Shown piece by piece: positions 6,860-15,564 of a stretch of DNA of 28,979 nucleotides (position 1 is its first letter; each line of letters opens with the position of its first letter). The notes beneath the pieces are model-generated. The model was not told where the DNA came from, did no database searches, and worked only from the letters and a program-made list of their open reading frames with translations. The stretch spans positions 1-28,979 of the forward strand of contig JAFGIA010000132.1 of NCBI GenBank assembly GCA_016929795.1, given 5' to 3'. This stretch comes from Anaerolineae bacterium (lineage in GTDB: Bacteria; Chloroflexota; Anaerolineae; JAAYZQ01). A program made the translations under genes and the position numbers.

Positions 6860-8449
6860 ATGGTGGAACAAAGCAGGGGGCATGGCCGCAGGTGGCTGGC
6901 GCCAGCCGCCGCACTGCTGTGCGTGGCGGCCTACGTCGCCGTGGCTCGCTTCGCCGGCCTCCACGGCTTTCCCCTCGACGACGCCTGGATCCACCAGACC
7001 TACGCCCGCAACCTGGCCGCCACAGGCCAGCTTGCCTACGTCCCGGGCCACCCGAGCGCCGGCTCCACCTCGCCCGCCTGGTCGTTCCTCCTCTCCATCG
7101 CCTACCTGCTCGGCCTCGACCCTGCCCTCTGGACCCACCTGCTCGGCGGCCTGTCGCTCGCCGCGTCCGCGTGGTTCGTCTACCGGCTGGTGTCCCGGCT
7201 AGTCAACTCCAAGAGTGCTGAGGCCGGCCTCCGACCGAGCCCTGCCTGGCGCGGCGCGGCGCTGCTCGCCGGCCTCCTCTGCGCCCTGGAGTGGCACCTG
7301 GTGTGGGCCGGCGCGTCGGGCATGGAGACGGCCCTGTTTACCGCCCTCTCCCTGTGGCTGATCGACCGCTTCTGGGCTCAGGTGGCCTTTCGCGAGGCAC
7401 CGCCCGATGGGCCTGCGTCCTTCCAGATCCAGGAAGCAGCCGTGGCCGCGATCAGCAGCGGCGTGCTGGGCGCCGCCCTCGTCCTCACCAGGCCCGAGGG
7501 CATCGGCCTGGTCGCCCTCGTCGTCGCCGGCAGCCTGCTCCTGCCCTGGCCCCCACACCGCGATCTGCTCCGTTCCCGCGCCCTGCTCGCCGCCGCGACG
7601 GTCGTCGCCTTTGCCCTGGTGCTGACGCCCTACCTCTTTTTCAACTACCAGACTGCCGGCACCCCCTGGCCCAACACGCTCTATGCCAAGCAGGCCGAGT
7701 ACGGCTTTGCTCTATCGCTGCCGGCGCGCCTGTGGCGCGTCATCAGCCCGACGCTCGTCGGCGCCCAGCTCCTCCTCCTGCCCGGCGCCATTTATGGCGC
7801 CTACCGCCTCCTGCACGAGCGGCGCTGGGCCATGCTCCTGCCCGCCGCCTGGTGGCTCGGGTTCGTGATCGTTTATGCGCTGCGCCTGCCCGTATCCTAC
7901 CAGCATGGCCGCTACACCATCCCCACCATCCCCATTCTGATCGTGTACGGCGTGTGGGGCACCGCCACGCTGCTCCGCCCGCGCAGCCCTCACCTGCTCG
8001 TGCGTGTGCTGAGCCGTGCCACCCCCGCGGCGGTGGCCATCCTGGCGCTCCTCTTTTTTGCCCGCGGCGCACTCGCCTACCGCGACGACGTAGCGTTCAT
8101 CGACGGCGAGATGGTGGATGTGGCGGGTTGGTTGGACGAGCAGGTGCCGCCCGGCACCCTGATCGCCGTGCACGACATTGGCGCCGTCGGCTACCTCAGC
8201 CCTCACCCCCTCCTCGACCTGGCCGGGCTGATCACGCCAGAGGTAATCCCCTTCATCACCGACGCAGAGCGGCTGGCGGCGTTCATGGTGGAAGAAGGCG
8301 CGGACTATGCCGTGTTCTTTCCCGACTTTTCCCCCACCTACGCGCAGCTCGCCGCCGATCCCCGCTTCCGGCCCGTCTACTGCGCCGACCACGCCTGGAC
8401 CCGAGCGCAGGGGCGCGCCAACATGTGCGTCTACCAGATCGTCGAATAA
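6860..8449 (+). CDS. GT-C-like multispanning membrane glycosyltransferase with soluble C-terminal domain
   Basis: The protein has 529 residues. After the first membrane segment (about 13-30) comes FPLDDAWIHQTYARNLA with the acidic pair Asp40-Asp41, then a GSTSPAWS block. This is the first-loop signature of bacterial GT-C (dolichyl-phosphate-mannose transferase-like) proteins. Further membrane segments run to about residue 405, followed by a soluble domain of about 120 residues (VAGWLDEQVPPG, IAVHDIGAVGYLS, YAVFFPDF) ending CVYQIVE. The tail resembles in layout that of the partial gene at 1-603. ATG 6860 follows a GAGGG ribosome binding site and a near-consensus promoter. It is a single-gene unit, converging on the giant secreted protein gene 30 bases downstream. 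Acceptor and sugar cannot be told; it lacks an adjacent GtrB-like partner. Confidence 0.75.
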   Translation: MVEQSRGHGRRWLAPAAALLCVAAYVAVARFAGLHGFPLDDAWIHQTYARNLAATGQLAYVPGHPSAGSTSPAWSFLLSIAYLLGLDPALWTHLLGGLSLAASAWFVYRLVSRLVNSKSAEAGLRPSPAWRGAALLAGLLCALEWHLVWAGASGMETALFTALSLWLIDRFWAQVAFREAPPDGPASFQIQEAAVAAISSGVLGAALVLTRPEGIGLVALVVAGSLLLPWPPHRDLLRSRALLAAATVVAFALVLTPYLFFNYQTAGTPWPNTLYAKQAEYGFALSLPARLWRVISPTLVGAQLLLLPGAIYGAYRLLHERRWAMLLPAAWWLGFVIVYALRLPVSYQHGRYTIPTIPILIVYGVWGTATLLRPRSPHLLVRVLSRATPAAVAILALLFFARGALAYRDDVAFIDGEMVDVAGWLDEQVPPGTLIAVHDIGAVGYLSPHPLLDLAGLITPEVIPFITDAERLAAFMVEEGADYAVFFPDFSPTYAQLAADPRFRPVYCADHAWTRAQGRANMCVYQIVE

Positions 8450-8478
8450 CCCCCGGATGTATCTCTATGTAACGGCGA

Positions 8479-11400
8479 CTACCGGCTGACGACGGGCAGG
8501 TACACGCGAAACTCGCCGCTGGGTTGAGGTGGCAGTGGAGTCGGCGCTGCTTCAACCGTGATGTACGCCACGCGCGTGGCAGTGTCCTCCCCGCCCTCCC
8601 CCTCCACTTGCAGCGTGACGGTGTAGGTGCCAGGGGTGGTGTACGTGTGCGCCGGGGCTTCTCCTTCACCCGTCTCGCCGTCGCCGAACTGCCAGCGCCG
8701 GATCGTGTACAGCCCAACGGAGGTATCCGTGAACTTGACCTTTAGCGGCCCCGGACCTGCCGTGGGCGACGCGGTGAAGGAGGCCTTCAGGAGGGGGTGG
8801 ATCTGGATCGAGTGCGTGGCAGTCACCGTGCCGGCCGCGTTCGTGACGGCCACCTCGAGCCGGTAGGTATCGGCAGTGCGCCACGTGTAGGTGAAGGTTG
8901 GCGTGGCGCCACTGGTAAAAGTGACAGGCAGCTCATCCGGCAGCTCGCCCGACACGCGCCACACGTAGGTGATCGGCTGCGTGACGGTCAGCGGGGTGAG
9001 TGACGCGGCAAAGGCATCGCTATCGCCGACCGTCCCGGTCGTGGGGCCGGTAATCGTCACCGCTTCCGGCGCGCGCAGCACCCCCACACTCAGCTCGTAG
9101 GCCACATCGCAGCCGTGTGGGCTGCTCCCCACCGCCACAATGCGCACCAGGTACGTGCCGCTCGTCGGCGCCTGCCACTCAATGTGCCGCCCGTCCCTCG
9201 TCGCGGCGAGCTGGCGGATGCTATCAGGGTCATAGATCTTGAAATCGAGGGCGAGGCCGGCAGCCAGGGAGCGCGCCGAGATCTGGTACGTCTCCCCGGC
9301 CTCGCCCTCGAACCGGAACCAGTCGACGTCGTCGCGGACGTCGAACACGCGACGCACGCGCGATCCATCGGCCGGCACCGTCTGCGCGGCGCCATAGTGA
9401 TCGTCCGGCTCATGGCTGTCGGCCGCGCACAGCAGCGGGGCGTGCAGGTCAAACCGGCCAAACGTGGTGGTATAGGCCACCACCCGGTCGTTTTGGGCAT
9501 CGATCCGCCCCTCCAGCGTTTCCCAACGCCCACTACGCTCATCCCAGCGGCGCAGGGCCAGGCGCCCGGGATCAAGGTGGCGCAGGTCCCCCTGGCGGAT
9601 GGCCATGGTCAGCGTGATCGGGCGCGCGGCCCCAGGTGCGTCCGCCCCCGTCGCCAGCGTCGTGCCGGTGAGGAGGAACGAGCGGCCTGTGGAGCGCCAG
9701 CTCGCCGATGGCTCTGCCGCCGGTGGCATGTCCCACAGCTCGATCAGGGTCGGCTCGACCATCGCGCCTGAAGGGACGGTGATGCTGACGAACCGTGAGG
9801 GCGCGGTGAGAAAGGTCTGCGCCGCGCCCGGGAGCTCAAGCGCCGTATCGCCAACGATCTGTTGAGAGAAAAGCGGGTGCAGCCACAGGTAATGGCTGTG
9901 CCCACGCCATGGGTCAGAGCTGGCGCCCATCCAGCCGTACGGATCGACGACCTCATCGCTCTTCCATTGGCCATCGCCATTGGCGTCAAAGTAGAGGGCA
10001 AAGTGGAGGTGGGTACCAAAGCTCCTCCCCGTGTTGCCCATGATGCCCAACGGTTGGGCTGCCGGATCGACAATCGTCGTACCGACCGTCACGTCGACGC
10101 TGTCGAGATGGCCATAGACGGTCGCAAAACCGTTGCCGTGGTCGATCCAGACGCGATTACCAAACCCGCCGCCACACGTCTGCTGCCCCGCCTGGCATGT
10201 GGTCACTGTGTCTACCACCCGCCCGGGTGCCGCGGCCAAGACCGGCTCGCGACTGCTACCCCAACTAAAATCGATGCCCCCATGCCCGTCGTACCAGCTC
10301 TCGCCAATGCGCGGCAACGACGACGCGTCGAACAGGATCGTCACCCCATCCCAGCGCGTCAGGCTGCGATTGCGCGCGTGTGTCGGAGCGTTGTGGTCGA
10401 ACCACGAATTCACGCGCCCGGGGCCCCTGTCGCCGACGTTGCCCAGGGCAGCGTGGCCAAAGTTGGCGTAGCGTATCGGCAGATCGAGGAACGGCGCGCC
10501 GACGACAAGCTTGCCCACGACACCGCTTCTGCCTGCCAGATGTTCCAAGCCGGCAGCCGCCACCACGTAGGTCGTGCCGACGCGGTTGATAGCCAGCGCG
10601 CTTGCGTGGTCATCGCCGCTGCCGCCGAGAAGGGCAGCGTAGGTAGGTGCAAACCCCAGGTTATCAATACACACGACAAAGGTATCGAATCCCCCGGCAG
10701 GGGTGAGGGGCTCGCCGGTGCGGCCAGGTCTCATGTCGAGCGACGCGGTCGATCCGGCAGCACAGGCGCGTCCATTGGCGTCGGCCGCCACCGCTTGCAC
10801 CCAGTCGTCGGCGCTGCCCCCCCAAAAGGTGCCCGACAGCAAGCCTGCGGCGGGATCGAGCCGGGCCATGAATCCGTCATAGCCACCACCGTGCCCGGGC
10901 TGCGCCGCCCACGAGGTGACGGGCAAGTCGGGCGAGCGGGTGTAGCCACCTACGTGAATGGTGCCGGCCGCGTCGACTGCGATCCCCGTGGCGGCGTCTT
11001 CCTGCGCGCCACCGAACAGCGTCGCGTAGAGTGGCGCCGTGCCGCTGGCGTTCACGACCACTACAAAAGCATCACTGTCGCCGTCCAGGCTGCCGTCGAG
11101 GCTGCCTGGCGTGAGCGGTAGATCATCCGAAGAGGTCACGCCGGCAACGTAGGCGATGCCGCTTTGATCCACCGCCACAGCCTGTGCCCGGTCGACGCCA
11201 CTGCCGCCGAGGAAGGTGCCATAGGCCAGGCCGGTGCCTGGCGCGTTGACCTTGACCAAAAAGCCGCTGCGGCCGGTGTGGCTCGTCTGCCACGCACCCT
11301 GCGTCACGGGAAAGTCAGGTGACTCGGTCCAGCCAACGACGTAGGCGCCCCCCGTGTCGTCGACGGTCACATCCTCGGCGCGATCGCGGCCCGCCCCCCC

Positions 11401-13002
11401 CAGGTAGGTTGCATAGACGATTTCTCTGCCGGTGGGATCGAGCTTGGCCAGGAACAGATCCTCGTCCCCGGCGCGCGTGGTGTCAAAGGCCTGCGGGCTG
11501 CCTGGCCCCACGTCACCCGCTGCCGTCGGCAGGTCCGCGGATGTGGTGCTGCCGGCCAGGTAGGCACTGCCGCTGCCATCGATCGCAATGGCACGGCCAA
11601 TCTCGTCGCCGCTGCCACCAAAGAAGGTGGCGTACACCAGCGCCCTGCCTCCCGGCTCGAGGTGGGCGGCGAATGCCTGGTAGTGACCGGCCACCGCCGG
11701 ATCGAATGGCCCGGGTGCCTGGAAAGCACGTGGGAAGTAGCTGCTGCCGGCCAGGTAGGCACTGCCCGCCGCGTCCACCGCCACATCGCGCACCTCTTCG
11801 CCGCCGCCTGTTCCGGTGCGGTTCACATGGAGCAGGCCTGGTGGCGCGCCGAGGGTCGGCACCACCAGGTCACCGGCAGCAGGCGTAAAAGGCGACTCGA
11901 CCACCCCCTGCGCGGAAACAGAGGGCGGCGGGAGCGGGCCAGGTGCGTCCACCACCAAGAGCGGCAGGGCAAAAACGCCCAACTCAGTGGTCACCTCCAG
12001 GTAGTAGCCTTCCCCTGCCTCCCTGCCCACATCCGGCGCGGCCAGGCGCTGCACCGTCACCCCCTGGGCACCTGCCACTTGCAGCCGCACAGCATTCAGG
12101 TCCCCCCCTGGCTCCACGATCAGCCGCTGCGTGTAGATATCCCCCTCGCTGGACAGTTCGAGGTCGATGCCCGGATAGAGATCCGTGTAGCGCACGCCAC
12201 CCCACACGGGTGCCGTGGGGTCAGCGCCAGGTGAGCTCTCATCTGACAGGTAGGTCACCTGCGTGTCGAGACGATTGAAGGGCTCGGCGCGCACCTGCGG
12301 ATTCGAACCGGGGAAGGTGACCTTGAGCATCACTCCTCGCTGCCCCGCTGGCCCCCCTGTCTCCTCACCCACCCCGGCTAACGGACCTCCTTCAGGTGCC
12401 GAACGTGGGTCGAGGAGCACGATCCAGAAAGCATCGTCCGCCAACCAGGTGCTGCCACCGGGCGCTCCCCGCACGGCAAAGCGGGCGGGTGTAGCCAGGT
12501 GACCGTTGTTTTCGACGAAAATGATCGCTGACAGGGTCAACTGGGATGTGGCAACGAGCTGCAGGGTATCCGTCGGACCGGGTACGTCGACCGGTTCAAT
12601 CAGCAGGGGAGCATTGTCGCCGGTACCCGGCTCGTCCATGGCAGCCACAACCGCGCTGGCAGGAGGCGTTGGCTCGATCGGCGACATCCAGAGCGAGCTG
12701 TCTGTCGCGGCCGCTACCACTTGTTCGCCCGGCTGCGCCAGCGCGCTCTCGATCGCTTCCACTTCTACCGGCGGTGAGGCAGGTGTGACCAGCGGGCTGA
12801 CATATAAATCGGATGCAGAGACAGGTGTGTCCGACGCTGCCACGCGCGTCGGCTCTTCCTCGGTGACCTGGGGTACAATCAACAGCCCCCCCATCACCAG
12901 GGCCACACAGGCAAAGAAGCCGAGTGTGGCAATGGCTGCGCCGGCGACCAGAAATGGCGTTGCCCGCCGCCTGCGCAGAATTGACAACCACCTGGCAACC
13001 AT
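8479..13002 (-). CDS. Giant secreted SBBP-repeat protein with M23 peptidase, PPC and PKD domains
   Basis: The protein has 1507 residues. Residues 17-44 form a signal anchor. About 45-150 is a Pro/Thr/Ala-rich spacer. About 150-380 resembles DUF7948, starting FVENNGH, which commonly precedes SBBP. About 394-820 carries seven SBBP repeats (V-D-x-x-G-x-A-Y-x-A-G). About 880-1040 is an M23/LytM peptidase with zinc ligands and catalytic residues present: His907 and Asp911 (HGGID), His998 and His1000 (HLHF). About 1195-1285 is a PPC domain (SHEPDDHYG, DVDWFRF), about 1300-1395 Ig-like, and about 1402-1487 PKD (WQFGDGE). The last residues, after a Pro-rich linker, are VYLPVVSR. ATG 13002 follows AGGG, with a perfect promoter at 13175-13203. 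It is probably a cell-surface protein that cuts or binds peptidoglycan. The propeller-plus-M23 fusion is unusual. Confidence 0.85.
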   Translation of the reverse strand: MVARWLSILRRRRATPFLVAGAAIATLGFFACVALVMGGLLIVPQVTEEEPTRVAASDTPVSASDLYVSPLVTPASPPVEVEAIESALAQPGEQVVAAATDSSLWMSPIEPTPPASAVVAAMDEPGTGDNAPLLIEPVDVPGPTDTLQLVATSQLTLSAIIFVENNGHLATPARFAVRGAPGGSTWLADDAFWIVLLDPRSAPEGGPLAGVGEETGGPAGQRGVMLKVTFPGSNPQVRAEPFNRLDTQVTYLSDESSPGADPTAPVWGGVRYTDLYPGIDLELSSEGDIYTQRLIVEPGGDLNAVRLQVAGAQGVTVQRLAAPDVGREAGEGYYLEVTTELGVFALPLLVVDAPGPLPPPSVSAQGVVESPFTPAAGDLVVPTLGAPPGLLHVNRTGTGGGEEVRDVAVDAAGSAYLAGSSYFPRAFQAPGPFDPAVAGHYQAFAAHLEPGGRALVYATFFGGSGDEIGRAIAIDGSGSAYLAGSTTSADLPTAAGDVGPGSPQAFDTTRAGDEDLFLAKLDPTGREIVYATYLGGAGRDRAEDVTVDDTGGAYVVGWTESPDFPVTQGAWQTSHTGRSGFLVKVNAPGTGLAYGTFLGGSGVDRAQAVAVDQSGIAYVAGVTSSDDLPLTPGSLDGSLDGDSDAFVVVVNASGTAPLYATLFGGAQEDAATGIAVDAAGTIHVGGYTRSPDLPVTSWAAQPGHGGGYDGFMARLDPAAGLLSGTFWGGSADDWVQAVAADANGRACAAGSTASLDMRPGRTGEPLTPAGGFDTFVVCIDNLGFAPTYAALLGGSGDDHASALAINRVGTTYVVAAAGLEHLAGRSGVVGKLVVGAPFLDLPIRYANFGHAALGNVGDRGPGRVNSWFDHNAPTHARNRSLTRWDGVTILFDASSLPRIGESWYDGHGGIDFSWGSSREPVLAAAPGRVVDTVTTCQAGQQTCGGGFGNRVWIDHGNGFATVYGHLDSVDVTVGTTIVDPAAQPLGIMGNTGRSFGTHLHFALYFDANGDGQWKSDEVVDPYGWMGASSDPWRGHSHYLWLHPLFSQQIVGDTALELPGAAQTFLTAPSRFVSITVPSGAMVEPTLIELWDMPPAAEPSASWRSTGRSFLLTGTTLATGADAPGAARPITLTMAIRQGDLRHLDPGRLALRRWDERSGRWETLEGRIDAQNDRVVAYTTTFGRFDLHAPLLCAADSHEPDDHYGAAQTVPADGSRVRRVFDVRDDVDWFRFEGEAGETYQISARSLAAGLALDFKIYDPDSIRQLAATRDGRHIEWQAPTSGTYLVRIVAVGSSPHGCDVAYELSVGVLRAPEAVTITGPTTGTVGDSDAFAASLTPLTVTQPITYVWRVSGELPDELPVTFTSGATPTFTYTWRTADTYRLEVAVTNAAGTVTATHSIQIHPLLKASFTASPTAGPGPLKVKFTDTSVGLYTIRRWQFGDGETGEGEAPAHTYTTPGTYTVTLQVEGEGGEDTATRVAYITVEAAPTPLPPQPSGEFRVYLPVVSR

Positions 13003-13174
13003 AAAATATACCCTGTCCCTGCTGTTTTCTCCGGCAAGAAACCGGATCGCAGAATGCCTCCTTCCTCTTCTACCCCTGGGCGAACACCACTAGCCCGGCG
13101 ATGGCATGCTGGCCTGGACGCGCGAGTGGATCTGGTACAGGTGGGCGCGGGCATGGATGCCAAGAGATAGTTCC

Positions 13175-13203
13175 ATTATATCGGAGTTATAGGAGGGTGT
13201 CAA
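13175..13203 (-). promoter_or_regulatory. Consensus sigma70/SigA-type promoter for the giant secreted protein
   Basis: Read on the minus strand: -35 TTGACA (13198-13203), 17-base spacer, -10 TATAAT (13175-13180), a perfect consensus match. Predicted start is near 13168, leaving a leader of about 165 bases. Confidence 0.8.
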
Positions 13204-13227
13204 CTAGGAAATTGGTCCCTGGATGAC

Positions 13228-13256
13228 TTGACGAACAGGGAGCGTTCTGGTACACT
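13228..13256 (+). promoter_or_regulatory. Sigma70/SigA-type promoter for the lipoprotein-GT2-GT2 unit
   Basis: -35 TTGACG (13228-13233), 17-base spacer, -10 TACACT (13251-13256) preceded by TGG (extended -10). Predicted start is near 13263, which decides between the two TTG starts of the next gene in favour of 13287. Confidence 0.72.
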
Positions 13257-13286
13257 AGCCTCACTTTGAGCGCGAGGAAGGGCGTT

Positions 13287-14600
13287 TTGAGCAAAAAGAG
13301 CTTGGCTCGATTCTTGATCGTCGTGGCGCTGCTTGGTGGGTCGCTGAGTGGTTGTCATCTGCGCCCCCTGCTCTCCGACGTGTCCATATCTCCCAACGTG
13401 ATCTCGCCCAATGCCGACGGCAGCGACGACGCCACCAATATCTCCTACTCGCTGTCGCGCAATGCAGAGCTATCCATCTATTTCGTCGACGAGGACGGCA
13501 CGCACTTTTACTTTCGCGAGGCACGTCCCCGATCTCCCGGCGACTATCAGGTACAGTGGGGCGGCGTCGTGAATCAGCCCTACTGGATCGAAAACGAGTA
13601 TGGCCGCCAGCGGGTGACGAGCTGGGTGCTGCCCGACGGCACCTACACGTGGGTAGTCAAAGCCGTGGCCGAGGATGGCGAGACAGCGCGGGCCGAGGGC
13701 CAGATCCGCCTGTCGGGCGGCGATGCGCAGGTCCCCGAGCTGCGACACTTTACCGTGGCACTGCCCGAGTTCACACCCAACCAGGATGGCCTGCGCGATC
13801 GCACCGGCTTCAGTTATGTCCTCAACAAGGACGTCGACACGGTCCTGGTGTACCTTTACGACCCCGCCGCTCCAGGCGTCACTTACCCTGTGGAAGAGCA
13901 GGAGCAGTTGACCGAGATCGGGAAGGCGGGCTATCACTACTATGACTATGACGGCGGAGTGGATCGTGGTGCACAACCGCCGCCCGATGGCACCTACGTC
14001 GTCGCCGCCGAGGCGCGCGACCTGTCGGGCTATCACGTCGTCGTCAGCGACACCGTCACCATTGTCAACGGCGGCAAGCCGCGCGCCCTGGTGGTCAACG
14101 GCGCGATCCAGTGGAGCAACGCCATGCGCAGTGTGGAGAGCACCGAAGCCTATCTCCCCCTCGGGTCAACCCTCTGCTTTACAACCTACGTCGAGAACTA
14201 TTCGACGGTGCCGCTGCGCACGTCCGGCCCCGCGTCAGGGACGACCTATCGGAACAACCAGAATTACAACACGCTGGCCGTCGAGAGGGAGCAGGACAGT
14301 TTCTACGACCAGCCAGGCGTCTGGCGCTTTGGCATCAACTTTGACGTGTCGCCGATCGATTTTCCCTACCGGTGGGCCGTTGGCAAGCCCGAAGAGCTGC
14401 GCTGTGAGACGATCGAGGGGCAAGAGCAGTGTTTCCTCGACGCCGGCCGGCGCGGCACGGTGACTGGCTGCATCGAGCTCGTCGAGCCCTTTCCCCGCAC
14501 CCAGGTCTTCGCCTGGGGCGGCCTGATCCACCAATGGGTCGGCGTCGACACGCAGAACAACTACATCGACAGGATCTCGATCAACAGCGGCGAGCCCTAA
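13287..14600 (+). CDS. Secreted lipoprotein with two FlgD-like Ig domains
   Basis: The protein has 437 residues. The N-terminus is a lipoprotein signal peptide: basic MSKKSLAR, a hydrophobic stretch, then the lipobox LSGC with the lipidated Cys at 23. Two FlgD-like Ig units follow, each opening with the calcium-loop-like signature SPNADGSDD (about 40) or TPNQDGLRD (about 163) and closing with LPDGTYTW or PPDGTYVV. The last 180 residues look like another beta-sandwich I cannot name (Cys-containing, ending INSGEP). The frame begins at TTG 13266, but TTG 13287 is preferred: GAGGAAGG lies six bases before it, and the promoter would start transcription only three bases before 13266. It is the first gene of a unit with two glycosyltransferases, so it may be a scaffold or a target of glycan assembly; that is inference. 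Confidence 0.75.
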   Translation: MSKKSLARFLIVVALLGGSLSGCHLRPLLSDVSISPNVISPNADGSDDATNISYSLSRNAELSIYFVDEDGTHFYFREARPRSPGDYQVQWGGVVNQPYWIENEYGRQRVTSWVLPDGTYTWVVKAVAEDGETARAEGQIRLSGGDAQVPELRHFTVALPEFTPNQDGLRDRTGFSYVLNKDVDTVLVYLYDPAAPGVTYPVEEQEQLTEIGKAGYHYYDYDGGVDRGAQPPPDGTYVVAAEARDLSGYHVVVSDTVTIVNGGKPRALVVNGAIQWSNAMRSVESTEAYLPLGSTLCFTTYVENYSTVPLRTSGPASGTTYRNNQNYNTLAVEREQDSFYDQPGVWRFGINFDVSPIDFPYRWAVGKPEELRCETIEGQEQCFLDAGRRGTVTGCIELVEPFPRTQVFAWGGLIHQWVGVDTQNNYIDRISINSGEP

Positions 14601-14625
14601 AGAGGGATTGGATATCCGACATCCA

Positions 14626-15564
14626 ATGGATTTAGCCATCATCATCGTCAGCTATAACACGCGAGCGCTCCTGGAAGAGGCGCTCGTTTCCGTGTTCGAA
14701 GGGTTGGCACGGTCGGGGCTGGTGGGTGAGGTGTGGGTGGTGGACAATGCCTCCACCGACCGCAGCGCGCAGATGGTGCGCGAGCGCTTTCCTGGAGCGC
14801 GGCTGGTGGCACACGATCGTAACGTGGGTTTTGCAGCCGGCAACAACCTGGCACTGCGTGCCATGCGCCTCGAGGGGACACCTGAGCCCCGGCACGTGCT
14901 CTTTTTGAACCCAGATACCCGGGTGTTGGGCGACGCCCTGGGCGAGATGGTGCGCTTTCTCGACGGCGCCCCACACGCTGGCGGCGCCGGTGCCAGGCTG
15001 CTTCACGCCGATGGCACTTTTCAGCACTCGGCATTTGCCTTTCCGGGCCTGGCGCAGATCCTCGTCGACTTTTTTCCGCTCCACCCGCGCCTGGTCGAGT
15101 CGCGCCTCAACGGCCGCTATCCAAGGCGGCTGTACGAAACCCGCCGGCCCTTCCCCATCGACCACCCCCTTGGCGCCGCGTTCATGGTGCGCGCGGCGGC
15201 ACTGGCGCAAGTAGGCGGGTTCGACGAGCGCTTTTTCATCTACTGTGAAGAGATCGACCTGGCCCGCCGCCTCCGCGCGATCGGGTGGGAGATCTATTGC
15301 GTGCCTGGCGCCGAGATTATCCATTACGTGGGTCAGAGCACGCGCCAATTTCGAGACGAGATGTTTGTAGCGCTCTGGCGCAGCCGCTTCTTGATGTTCG
15401 AAAAGCACGAGTCAGCCCTTTTTCGACGGCTGGCACGTTGGCTCGTGCGCCTGGGGTTACGGGTCGAGGCACACCGGGCATCGGCGGCGCACAGGCGTGG
15501 CGAGATCACAGATGACGAGATAGCCCGGCGGCACCAGGCCTGCCAGGAGGTGGCAGCGCTATGA
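14626..15564 (+). CDS. GT2 family glycosyltransferase, rhamnosyltransferase-like
   Basis: The protein has 312 residues from ATG 14626. It is a GT-A fold enzyme of family 2: LAIIIVSYNT at the N-terminus, VVDNASTDRS (about 38-47), NVGFAAGNN (66-74), the DXD-equivalent LNPDTRV (NPDT at 95-98), and a C-terminal acceptor-side block FDERFFIYCEEIDLARRL with GWEIYCVPGA. This set is typical of the rhamnosyltransferase-like (WbbL/RfbN) subgroup that adds sugars to polysaccharide intermediates. A TTG at 14608 is in frame and directly follows AGAGGGA with no room for spacing; the ATG at 14626 gives the family N-terminus, so the start is uncertain by six codons. Its stop overlaps the next start (ATGA). 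Confidence 0.87.
   Translation: MDLAIIIVSYNTRALLEEALVSVFEGLARSGLVGEVWVVDNASTDRSAQMVRERFPGARLVAHDRNVGFAAGNNLALRAMRLEGTPEPRHVLFLNPDTRVLGDALGEMVRFLDGAPHAGGAGARLLHADGTFQHSAFAFPGLAQILVDFFPLHPRLVESRLNGRYPRRLYETRRPFPIDHPLGAAFMVRAAALAQVGGFDERFFIYCEEIDLARRLRAIGWEIYCVPGAEIIHYVGQSTRQFRDEMFVALWRSRFLMFEKHESALFRRLARWLVRLGLRVEAHRASAAHRRGEITDDEIARRHQACQEVAAL

Larger units (their letters stand above)
13003..13286. other. Divergent promoter region
   Basis: This 284-base gap holds the two opposed promoters at 13175-13203 (minus) and 13228-13256 (plus); their -35 boxes are 24 bases apart. The leader of the minus-strand gene is long (about 165 bases). I see no RNA gene or further ORF in it. Confidence 0.6.

Noticed and set aside
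7291..8472. 393-residue plus-strand ORF in another frame of the GT-C gene
   Set aside because: Its translation is a Pro/Arg/Ala-rich frame-shifted copy of the GT-C gene region; the other frame has the membrane segments and the DD motif.
9862..11121. 419-residue plus-strand ORF
   Set aside because: Antisense to the SBBP/M23 gene; Arg/Ala/Val-rich, no domain, no promoter or ribosome binding site.
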